In this document: piece after piece, positions 1 to 6,571 of the stretch
Position numbering within the stretch: the stretch's first letter is position 1
How the letters are laid out: every line of letters begins with the position of its first letter
NCBI GenBank assembly: GCA_028817685.1
Contig: JAPPPC010000746.1
Coordinates: 1 to 8,105 of the forward strand
Source: Rhodospirillaceae bacterium
GTDB taxonomy: Bacteria > Pseudomonadota > Alphaproteobacteria > UBA8366 > GCA-2717185
Length of the DNA stretch: 8,105 bases
Reading direction: 5' to 3'
Made by a program: the position numbers and the translations under genes
The notes under the pieces: generated by a model
What the model was told of the DNA's origin: nothing
The model's database searches: none
What the model saw: only the letters and a program-made list of their open reading frames with translations

Positions 1-885
1 AGCCGCAGCCGGCGATTTCAGCTAACGCTGGCTGCCCTCCGGCGCCTCGGTTGCAAGATCGATATCAGCGAAACCCGGCGGCGCGGCGATGCGGAGGAAA
101 TCGCCCGCGGCGCCGACCCGAACTCAACCGATATCGTCGTCGCCGCCGGCGGTGACGGTACCATCAACGAAGTGATCAACGGTTTGGTCGACCGCGGGAT
201 CCCGCTTGCGCTGATCCCGCTAGGGACGGCCAACGTACTCGCGTCGGAAATCGGGCTATCACGAAAACCGATGAAGGTCGCACAGACCATCGTCGAAGGC
301 GTCCGACGGCCTGTCTGCCTGGGGCGTATAAATGGACACTGGTTCTCGATGATGGCCGGGCTTGGTTTCGATGCGCACGTCGTGGAAGCCGTGTCGCCGC
401 CACTCAAGCGACTGGTAGGAAAAGGCGCGTACGTGTTCGAATCGCTGATGGAGATGATCCGATACCGACCCGTACGATATCGCTTGACGATAGACGGTCA
501 GGCGCACGAAGCGGCTTCAGTGATCATTGCAAACGGTCACTATTACGCGGGTCGTTATGTCGTCGCACCGGGCGCGGATCTCCACGCCCCGATTCTGCAT
601 GTGTGCCTGTTGCAACGGACAGGACGATGGCAATGCATCCGCTACGCCGTCGCTCTCTTGATGGGACGGTTGCATCGTTTAAAGGACGTTACCATCGTCC
701 CAGCCCGCAATCTGCGGCTGGAAGCGCCGGCAGGCGAGCCAGTGCAATGCGATGGCGACATACTGGGCACGCTGCCGTTGGACGTACATATCGCGGAAAA
801 TCGCCTGGAGATCGTGTTTCCGCGCCGTGAAGGTGCCGCTGAGCCGCGTATCGTCGATACATCGAATACCGCGGACGCAGCCTAG
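1..885 (+). CDS. Diacylglycerol kinase / YegS-type lipid kinase (5' end outside window)
   Basis: The frame is open from base 1 to the TAG at 883-885, giving 294 residues. It is cut by the window edge and probably lacks only a dozen or so N-terminal residues compared with about 300-residue relatives. The diacylglycerol-kinase catalytic signature GGDGT lies at window residues 50-54, followed by the N-E-V-I-N-G-L continuation and the family motif P-L-G-T-A-N-V-L-A about 20 residues later. The C-terminal half carries the usual beta-rich domain, including a C-D-G-D segment. Known members transfer phosphate from ATP (or another NTP) to diacylglycerol, sphingoid bases or related lipids at the inner face of the membrane. 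The gene ends 86 bases before the chosen start of a same-strand glycosyltransferase, which suggests a shared transcript and a role in membrane lipid turnover or glycolipid synthesis. The exact lipid substrate cannot be told from sequence. Confidence 0.9.
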   Translation, partial: SRSRRFQLTLAALRRLGCKIDISETRRRGDAEEIARGADPNSTDIVVAAGGDGTINEVINGLVDRGIPLALIPLGTANVLASEIGLSRKPMKVAQTIVEGVRRPVCLGRINGHWFSMMAGLGFDAHVVEAVSPPLKRLVGKGAYVFESLMEMIRYRPVRYRLTIDGQAHEAASVIIANGHYYAGRYVVAPGADLHAPILHVCLLQRTGRWQCIRYAVALLMGRLHRLKDVTIVPARNLRLEAPAGEPVQCDGDILGTLPLDVHIAENRLEIVFPRREGAAEPRIVDTSNTADAA

Positions 886-960
886 AGAGGCCTCCTGTCA
901 TACGCATGTTACACGAGTCTGCGATTGAGCCGGCTCTTGGCAAATGCGCACCGCCGCCCA

Positions 961-966
961 GGGAGG
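961..966 (+). promoter_or_regulatory. Shine-Dalgarno site deciding a TTG start
   Basis: GGGAGG ends 5 bases before TTG 972. It supports the TTG over the upstream in-frame ATG at 906, whose nearest purine run (around 885-890) is about 15 bases away. Confidence 0.6.
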
Positions 967-971
967 TTGGT

Positions 972-1997
972 TTGAAACTCCTTATCGCTACCGACGCCTG
1001 GTATCCGCAGCCGAATGGCGTCGTTCGTGTCGTCGGTACCGTGATCGAGCGGCTGAAACGCAGAGGCTTCGAGATCAAGGTGATCTCCCCCGGTCAGTTT
1101 CGCACCTTTCCCTGTCCCACTTATAGCGAGCTTCCCCTGGCCATCATGCCGGGCCCACGAACTCGGAGGATGATCGACCGCTTCGCGCCGGATGCGATCC
1201 ACATCGCAACGGAAGGACCGATCGGCCGCGCCGCGCGGCGGCACTGTATCGATCGCGGCCTACCCTTCACGACCGCCTTTCATTCGAAATTTCCGGAATA
1301 CGTCAACGCCCGGACCGGCTTGCCGGTGTCTTGGCTCTATAAAGGTATGCAGCGATTTCACGCCCCGTCACACGCCGTCATGGCGCCGGCGCCCGCCGTA
1401 CATCGCGAACTTGAATCTCGTGGATTCGACAATTTGCGGCTCTGGTCCCACGGCGTCGATACCGATGTTTTCATACCCGGCCCTAAAAATTACATCGACC
1501 ATCTCGGCCGCCCGCGCCCGTACTTCATCTATGTCGGCCGCGTCACGATCGATAAGAACCTGCCGGGATTTCTCGATCTCGATCTGCCGGGCAGCAAGAT
1601 CGTCGTCGGCACCGGACCCGCACGCGACACGCTGATGAAGCGCTATCCCGACGCTCGGTTTCTGACCGCTAAGAACGACCAAGAATTGGCGCAGCTTTAC
1701 AATACCGGGGACGCGTTCGTTTTCCCGAGCCTGACCGATACATCCGGTTTGGTCATGCTCGAGGCGCTTGCCTGTGGGGTTCCCGTCGCGGCTTTCCCTG
1801 TTACGGGGCCACTCGACGTTATCGGAGACTCCGCGGCCGGTTGTCTGGATGAGGATCTAGAGCGAGCAGCGCGTACAGCGCTGGACATCGACCCTGCGCT
1901 CTGTCGCGCCCACGCGGCGACATTCTCCTGGGAGCACGTTACAGACCAGTTTCAGTCCTTCCTGGCACAGATTCAGGAAACCGCTCGCGCCGCCTGA
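972..1997 (+). CDS. GT4-family glycosyltransferase (glycolipid/mannosyltransferase-like)
   Basis: This is a GT-B fold glycosyltransferase of family GT4 with 341 residues. The N-terminus M-K-L-L-I-A-T-D-A-W-Y-P-Q-x-N-G-V-V is the typical acceptor-domain start of proteobacterial members. The linker holds S-H-G-V-D (159-163), and the donor-binding domain begins near Y-V-G-R (187-190). The conserved C-terminal motif lies in F-P-S-L-T-D-T-S-G-L (251-260) followed by E264: the usual E-x7-E pair is D256-x7-E264, a variant common in this subgroup. I chose TTG 972 because GGGAGG at 961-966 sits 5 bases upstream and because homologues begin at this residue; an in-frame ATG at 906 lacks a well-spaced ribosome site. 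These enzymes transfer a sugar from a nucleotide donor to lipid or glycan acceptors. With a lipid kinase just upstream, a diacylglycerol glycosyltransferase role (as in phosphate-sparing glycolipid synthesis) is possible but inferred. Confidence 0.88.
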   Translation: MKLLIATDAWYPQPNGVVRVVGTVIERLKRRGFEIKVISPGQFRTFPCPTYSELPLAIMPGPRTRRMIDRFAPDAIHIATEGPIGRAARRHCIDRGLPFTTAFHSKFPEYVNARTGLPVSWLYKGMQRFHAPSHAVMAPAPAVHRELESRGFDNLRLWSHGVDTDVFIPGPKNYIDHLGRPRPYFIYVGRVTIDKNLPGFLDLDLPGSKIVVGTGPARDTLMKRYPDARFLTAKNDQELAQLYNTGDAFVFPSLTDTSGLVMLEALACGVPVAAFPVTGPLDVIGDSAAGCLDEDLERAARTALDIDPALCRAHAATFSWEHVTDQFQSFLAQIQETARAA

Positions 1998-2067
1998 ACA
2001 TAGCTCTTCCCCGCGCCATGCGGCCTCGTCTAACATCGTGCGTTCATTGCGCGAATTGGAGAGTGCC

Positions 2068-3378
2068 ATGTTAACGGCCGCCGAAAACGATCTGTTAACA
2101 CGAACCGGACCCGCAGCGCCGATGGGACAGTATTTCCGCCGCTTTTGGCAGCCCGTCGCCCTGTCGGAAGAACTGGCGGAAGCGGACGGACCGCCGGTTC
2201 GGGTCAATGTCCTGGGCGAAGCGCTGGTCGGGTTCCGCGACACGGAGGGCCGGATCGGGTTGATCGACTCCTATTGTCCGCACCGTGGCGCCGATCTGTT
2301 CTACGGCCGCAACGAGGAATGCGGGCTGCGCTGCGTCTATCACGGCTGGAAATTCGGAGTCGACGGCAAGGCGATGGATTTGCCCAACGTGCCGCCGGGC
2401 GTCCGCATGCACGATACGATGCGGGTCAAGGCCTACCCGACGCGGGAATATGGCGGCTATGTCTGGGCCTATCTTGGACCGCCTGCCGAGGAATTGCCCG
2501 GCGGCACTTTGCCGGAAGTCCCGCAGCTCGAATTCGGTCAGATCGCACCGGAAAATCGCTACGTCACCAAACAATTGCTGGAATGCAATTGGGCGCAGAT
2601 CATCGAAGGCGATCTCGACACTTCGCACTTTTCCTTCCTGCACATGCCGGCGCCCAGCGTCGCGTCGAACGAGAACCCGGACGCGCCGGCGGACGAGCGC
2701 CGTCTGCGCTGGATCCGCAACGACCCGATGCCGCAATTCTCCATCAAACAGCATGAAGTCGGCTTCGTCGTCGGCGGTATGCGCGAGGCTGACGGCGAGA
2801 AGTACTGGCGCATGACGCAATATATGCTGCCCTCGCACGGCACCGGCCCGTCGACCATGCCGGGCGAGACCTATTTCGGGTTCACCGTCGTGCCCGTCGA
2901 CGACGAAGCGTCCTGGGTCTTCACCTATGCCTGGAACCCCGAGCGGATCATCGACGCGGCGGAGCGCGAAAAACTGGACAATGGACACGGCGTGATCGCC
3001 AAGCTGGGCGACGATTACCGTCCCCTCAAAAACCGCTCAAACGACTTCATGATCGACCGCGAGGTGCAGAAGCACCGTACCTTCACCGGTGTCGCCGGTC
3101 TGGCCGAACAGGACGCGATGATCCAGCAGAGCCAGGGCTATATCGCCGACCGCACGCGCGAGAACCTGACCGCCACCGACGCCGCCATCGTCCGCTTCCG
3201 CCGCACGGTGATGGAAGCGGCACAAGCCTTGGCGGACGGCACCGAACCCGAAGCCCCGCAGCTGCACGACTACTACAAGACCCGCCCGGGCAGCTGGTTC
3301 GCGGCCGAGGGCGTGCCGTTCGAGGACGTGCTGCAGGAACGCTTCGGCGACCCGCTGGGGCGTGTGCCAGTGAACTAG
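2068..3378 (+). CDS. Rieske non-heme iron oxygenase, large (alpha) subunit
   Basis: A complete 436-residue Rieske-type aromatic-ring-hydroxylating or demethylating oxygenase of the phthalate 4,5-dioxygenase/VanA style. The [2Fe-2S] Rieske ligands are C70-P-H72 and C89-V-Y-H92. The mononuclear iron site is D184-T-S-H187-x4-H192, with D184 in the position of the aspartate that relays electrons between adjacent subunits. D349, in A-E-Q-D-A-M-I-Q-Q-S, is the likely third iron ligand. The usual C-terminal block with D-R-T-R-E-N-L follows. The enzyme uses O2 and two electrons to hydroxylate or O-demethylate its substrate in the cytoplasm. No reductase or ferredoxin partner lies in the window, so electrons must come from elsewhere. 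ATG 2068 was chosen over GTG 2038 because GGAGAG lies about 5 bases upstream and relatives start at this point. It converges on the minus-strand catabolic operon. Substrate unknown. Confidence 0.93.
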   Translation: MLTAAENDLLTRTGPAAPMGQYFRRFWQPVALSEELAEADGPPVRVNVLGEALVGFRDTEGRIGLIDSYCPHRGADLFYGRNEECGLRCVYHGWKFGVDGKAMDLPNVPPGVRMHDTMRVKAYPTREYGGYVWAYLGPPAEELPGGTLPEVPQLEFGQIAPENRYVTKQLLECNWAQIIEGDLDTSHFSFLHMPAPSVASNENPDAPADERRLRWIRNDPMPQFSIKQHEVGFVVGGMREADGEKYWRMTQYMLPSHGTGPSTMPGETYFGFTVVPVDDEASWVFTYAWNPERIIDAAEREKLDNGHGVIAKLGDDYRPLKNRSNDFMIDREVQKHRTFTGVAGLAEQDAMIQQSQGYIADRTRENLTATDAAIVRFRRTVMEAAQALADGTEPEAPQLHDYYKTRPGSWFAAEGVPFEDVLQERFGDPLGRVPVN

Positions 3379-3396
3379 CGCGGAATTTTCGCGCTA
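3376..3396. terminator. Palindrome joining two convergent stop codons, possible bidirectional terminator
   Basis: A perfect inverted repeat has 7-base arms, TAGCGCG (3376-3382) and CGCGCTA (3390-3396), around a 7-base AT-rich loop. The left arm begins with the TAG stop of the Rieske oxygenase. The right arm ends with the complement of the TAG stop of the minus-strand LLM oxidoreductase. There is no T-run directly after either arm, so it is not a textbook intrinsic terminator, but its position at the convergent junction of two genes fits a transcription end or 3' mRNA stabiliser for both. Confidence 0.45.
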
Positions 3397-4344
3397 ACCA
3401 ACCAAAGGCATCACTTCCGAGGCGAACGCCTCGATCGTGTCCAGCGAACGCTGCACATCGCTGTCTTCGAAGCCGATTAGCACCGTGTTGAGCCCCGCGT
3501 CCGCATAGGCGCGGGCGTCTTCGGCGATCTGCTCGGCCGAGCCGGAGAAGGCCCATCGGTCGGTGCCGCCGGCCTCCGCGGTAAGCTTGTAGGTCGGGGC
3601 GAACATCGCGGTGTCGATCTTGGACGGGTCACGTCCCGCTTCTTCAGCGAATTTGTGGATGTCGGCCAGAGCCGCAGCGAACTTGTCGGGCGTGTCCATC
3701 ATGTGGCGCGGGTTGCGCATCACCGGATACCAGCCGTCGCCAAGTCGTGCCGTGCGCTTGCGCGCCGCCATGCCCTCGCCGCCAATCCAGATGGGCGGAC
3801 CGCCGGCTTGAACCGGTTTCGGTTCGAAGGACACGTTCTTGAAGGACACGAAATCGCCGTCATAGACCGGTGCTTTTTCGGTCCACAAGGTCTTGAATGC
3901 CTCGATATACTCGTTCGATGCTGCGCCGCGCCGCTCGAAAGGCGGCGCGCTCAACAACGCCAGTTCCTCACGCATCCAGCCGACGCCGACACCCGCCGTC
4001 ACGCGGCCTTTCGACAGCAGGTCGGCGGTGGCAAGCTGTTTCGCCGTCTGAATCGCCGGCCGGTGCGGGATCACCATAACCGAGGTCAGCAGGCGGATCT
4101 TCTCCGTCACCGCGGCCGCATAGGTCAAGCAGGTAAGCTGATCGAGACAGTCGCCCGTGTCGAGCCCGGGCCAATTGCCGTCATCGCTGTAGGGGTATTT
4201 CGGGTCGATCTCGTGCGCAATGATGATGTGGTCGCTGATACCGAGATACGCGTACCCCAGTTCGTCCGCCCTCTGCGCCAGGGCCCGCAGCCCGTCTGTC
4301 TTTGCCGCGGCGCCACGCGTGCCCAGATGCAAACCGAAATCCAT
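3394..4344 (-). CDS. LLM-class flavin-dependent oxidoreductase (luciferase-like monooxygenase, F420/FMN)
   Basis: A complete 316-residue TIM-barrel protein of the bacterial luciferase-like monooxygenase superfamily. It resembles the subfamily often annotated as 'LLM class F420-dependent oxidoreductase'. Visible landmarks are the N-terminal strand M-D-F-G-L-H-L-G; the S-D-H-I segment near 37-40; T-S-V-M-V-I-P-H-R-P (87-96); the G-V-G-V-G-W-M-R-E-E block (118-127); and P-P-I-W-I-G-G-E-G (183-191), a usual phosphate or cofactor-binding loop. Members oxidise or reduce small organic substrates with reduced FMN or coenzyme F420; which cofactor is used here cannot be told. The start is supported by GGAGGA 6 bases upstream of the ATG. 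It is the last gene of a minus-strand operon, 54 bases after the iron-ADH-like gene, and its stop lies in the palindrome shared with the convergent Rieske oxygenase. Confidence 0.92.
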   Translation of the reverse strand: MDFGLHLGTRGAAAKTDGLRALAQRADELGYAYLGISDHIIIAHEIDPKYPYSDDGNWPGLDTGDCLDQLTCLTYAAAVTEKIRLLTSVMVIPHRPAIQTAKQLATADLLSKGRVTAGVGVGWMREELALLSAPPFERRGAASNEYIEAFKTLWTEKAPVYDGDFVSFKNVSFEPKPVQAGGPPIWIGGEGMAARKRTARLGDGWYPVMRNPRHMMDTPDKFAAALADIHKFAEEAGRDPSKIDTAMFAPTYKLTAEAGGTDRWAFSGSAEQIAEDARAYADAGLNTVLIGFEDSDVQRSLDTIEAFASEVMPLVG

Positions 4345-4398
4345 AGCGTTTCCTCCCTGTCTACCGAATTCGCGTTCAGAGGATCTCCGAACGTTTCG

Positions 4399-5619
4399 TT
4401 ACCAAGCCGCCTCCAGCAGGGACAGCATCTGCTCGACATAATCGTCCGGCCTGTTGCCCGGGTTGGCGTTGAAATTCTTCAAGGTATCCTGCGCGAGAAG
4501 CGGCAAATCTGCTTTCGGTATATCCACATCGCTGATCCGCGCCGGCATGCCGATGCCGCGATAGATTTCGTCCAGCCGGTCCGCCGTCGCACCGGCGGCG
4601 TCGGCCGAGCTCATGCCCTTGCGCCAAACGCCCAACGCATCGGCGATCCGCGCCGCACTCTCGATATTCTCCGGCGGGGTCAGGCGGGTCACCGTCGGCA
4701 TCACGCAGGATGTCGACTCGCCCTGCCAGACATGGTGGTAGCGGATGTGCAAAGCGGTCGCGAGCGCGTAGGCGCTGGCGCCGGTTTGATCGCGCGCGGT
4801 GCGGCGGCCCTGGTCGTCGTCACCGGCCCGGTTTTGCAGGAAGGCGGCGGCGCAGAGATCGATGCGCAGGGCGGCGTTCTCTGGCTCCTCCATGATCCGC
4901 GGCAAAGCCTCGTGCAGAAGCTTGAAGCCGTGCCGGTGATCGCCCTCGACCAGCGGGCTCATATCCGTCGCGCCCAGGGTGCGGAGCGTGCTGGAGAAGT
5001 TCGTCGTCGCGGTCGAGCGGATCAGTTCCGCTGGCGCGCTTAGCAGGGCATCCGCATCCCAGAACAAGGCCACCGGCCGCGTCTTGGGATCGTAATACTC
5101 CATGCGGTGGTCGAGATCCTCGTTCTTCAGCCCCGATCCGGCGCGGTTCATCGCCGTGTTCGGCGTGGTCACGACATTGATGATCGGCGGTTTCGGCGCC
5201 ATCAGGCGCGGGCTGTAGGCGGGCTTGCCCTCGGGATATTGCGTCATCAGGTCGAACGGGTCGCCCTCTTCCGCCATCAGGATGGCGACAACGCGAGCGC
5301 CGACGATGACGCTGCCGCCGCCCACCGCGATCAGCAGGTCGGCGTCCGCGGCCTTCGCGGCGGCCACGCCCTTCTCGACCGCCGGCCAAGTCGAATCCTT
5401 GTCCATACCGTCAAAGGCGCCGACATACTGGGCTCCCAAATTGTCGGAAATCCGGCCGAGCAGATCGGTTTTGCTGGCGACCGTCTTGCCGCAGATGACG
5501 AAGGCCCGTTGCGCCTTCTGCCGGTCCACTTCGGTCTTCAGCTTGTCCAGCGCGCCGGTCCCGGAATAGAGCCGCAGCGGGTAGCCGACTGCGCGGAATG
5601 TTCGCGATTCGAGGCTCAT
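4399..5619 (-). CDS. Iron-containing alcohol dehydrogenase family protein with apparently lost metal site
   Basis: A complete 406-residue protein of the iron-dependent alcohol dehydrogenase / maleylacetate reductase fold. The N-terminal nucleotide-binding domain has G-G-G-S at 100-103, and T-T-P-N-T (151-155) matches the family TTxxT block. A D-A-D (188-190) precedes the helical domain. Aligned by eye to E. coli FucO, the four metal ligands D196, H200, H263 and H277 fall on T206, S210, Y284/A285 and Q299, so none is kept. The aspartate and lysine after GGGS are V106 and R109. Histidines 291, 295 and 296 lie nearby. NAD(P)-linked alcohol or aldehyde redox is the family role, but a metal-free or altered chemistry is likely here. 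The ATG at 5619 overlaps the upstream esterase stop as ATGA, with GGGAG 7 bases upstream, so translation is probably coupled. An in-frame upstream extension to 5913 is antisense-like noise inside the esterase. Confidence 0.88.
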   Translation of the reverse strand: MSLESRTFRAVGYPLRLYSGTGALDKLKTEVDRQKAQRAFVICGKTVASKTDLLGRISDNLGAQYVGAFDGMDKDSTWPAVEKGVAAAKAADADLLIAVGGGSVIVGARVVAILMAEEGDPFDLMTQYPEGKPAYSPRLMAPKPPIINVVTTPNTAMNRAGSGLKNEDLDHRMEYYDPKTRPVALFWDADALLSAPAELIRSTATTNFSSTLRTLGATDMSPLVEGDHRHGFKLLHEALPRIMEEPENAALRIDLCAAAFLQNRAGDDDQGRRTARDQTGASAYALATALHIRYHHVWQGESTSCVMPTVTRLTPPENIESAARIADALGVWRKGMSSADAAGATADRLDEIYRGIGMPARISDVDIPKADLPLLAQDTLKNFNANPGNRPDDYVEQMLSLLEAAW

Positions 5620-6554
5620 GCGAGCGCTCCCGCCAAAAAGTCGCCGACCTCGTCTATGGCGTCCTGGGTGCAGGGGATGATGCGGCCCATCTGCATGAAG
5701 CCGTGGATCGTACGGTCGTACTGGGTGTAGCGGACCGCGACTCCCGCGGCCTCGAGCCGGTCCGCATAGGCCTTGCCTTCGCTGCACAGCGGATCGAGGC
5801 CGGCGGTGAGCACCAGGGTCGGCGGCAGGCCGCTCATATCCTCGCGCCGCAACGGCGAGGCGTCGGGCTCGAACACCGAGTCCGCATGGCCGAAATAGTG
5901 CTCGTGGAACCACTCCATGACTGGCGTCGGGATCGGGAAGATTTCGCCCATGGTGCGTCGGGTCTCATGATCGCCGCGGCCATGGTCGGTCACCGGATAG
6001 ATCAGCGCTTGGCAGCGCAGCGCAGGACCGCCCGCATCGACGGCGCGGTGCGCCGCGACGGCCGCCAGATTGCCGCCGGCGCTGTCGCCCGATACCGCGA
6101 GACGGGTGGGATCTCCACCAAAGGTAGCGGCATTCGCCGCAACCCAGTCGAGCGCCGCGCTGGAATCCTCGACCCCCGCGGGATAGCGGTGCTCCGGGGC
6201 GAGCCGGTAATCGACCGAGACGACGATCGCGCCGGACCGGTTGGCCAGACGCCGGCACAGCGGATCATGCGTGTCCAAAGAGCCGATGACGAAACCGCCA
6301 CCATGCAGGTAGACGCATACCGGCAGGCCGGTTTGATCGGAAGGCCGATAGATACGCAAATCGAGCGCACCGCCAGGCCCCTCGATGGTCCGATCCTCGA
6401 TGGCGTGGACCGGTTCCGGATCGAGATTGGTCTTCACCGTGCCTGCCGCCTGGAAGGCGCGTGCCTCGTCCGGCGTCATTTCGATCATCGGCGGCGCGTC
6501 GGCGGCGGCCACCCAGTCGAGCATCTTCTGCGTGCCCGCATCCGGTTCGTACAC
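5616..6554 (-). CDS. Alpha/beta hydrolase, hormone-sensitive-lipase (family IV) esterase
   Basis: A complete 312-residue esterase of the bacterial HSL family. The oxyanion-hole motif H-G-G-G is at 84-87. The nucleophile elbow G-D-S-A-G has its serine at 158. The acid is D254 in A-G-L-D-P-L, and the catalytic histidine is H284 in T-I-H-G-F. The D-Y-R-L-A-P-E-H block (115-122) is also typical. These enzymes hydrolyse carboxylic esters of short to medium acyl chains, or lactone-like substrates, in the cytoplasm; no signal peptide is seen. The start is GTG 6554, whose nearest ribosome site (GAGG, about 11 bases upstream) is rather distant; ATG 6524 (residue 11) is an alternative. It begins 17 bases after the stop of the DsbA/FrnE-like gene and overlaps the next gene by four bases, so it sits in the middle of a four-gene operon. 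Confidence 0.93.
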   Translation of the reverse strand: MYEPDAGTQKMLDWVAAADAPPMIEMTPDEARAFQAAGTVKTNLDPEPVHAIEDRTIEGPGGALDLRIYRPSDQTGLPVCVYLHGGGFVIGSLDTHDPLCRRLANRSGAIVVSVDYRLAPEHRYPAGVEDSSAALDWVAANAATFGGDPTRLAVSGDSAGGNLAAVAAHRAVDAGGPALRCQALIYPVTDHGRGDHETRRTMGEIFPIPTPVMEWFHEHYFGHADSVFEPDASPLRREDMSGLPPTLVLTAGLDPLCSEGKAYADRLEAAGVAVRYTQYDRTIHGFMQMGRIIPCTQDAIDEVGDFLAGALA

Positions 6555-6571
6555 GTTTCTTATTTCCTCGT

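Noticed and set aside
906..971. N-terminal extension of the glycosyltransferase from ATG 906
   Set aside because: No well-spaced ribosome site precedes ATG 906, the added residues look non-conserved, and GGGAGG directly precedes TTG 972 where the family's N-terminus begins.
2011..2023. Short CCGC/GCGG hairpin after the glycosyltransferase
   Set aside because: Only four base pairs and no following T-run; too weak to call a terminator.
2095..2988. Minus-strand open frame (297 codons) opposite the Rieske oxygenase
   Set aside because: It is antisense to a gene with intact Rieske and iron ligands, and its translation has no family resemblance.
3655..5043. Long plus-strand open frame (462 codons)
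   Set aside because: It runs antisense across two well-supported minus-strand genes, is Arg/Gly/Ala-rich and resembles nothing known. It is a shadow frame typical of GC-rich DNA.
5620..5913. Upstream in-frame extension of the iron-ADH-like protein to 5913
   Set aside because: It lies wholly inside the esterase gene on the same strand in another frame, is Arg/Pro/Gly-rich and unlike the family; ATG 5619 with ATGA coupling and a ribosome site is clearly better.
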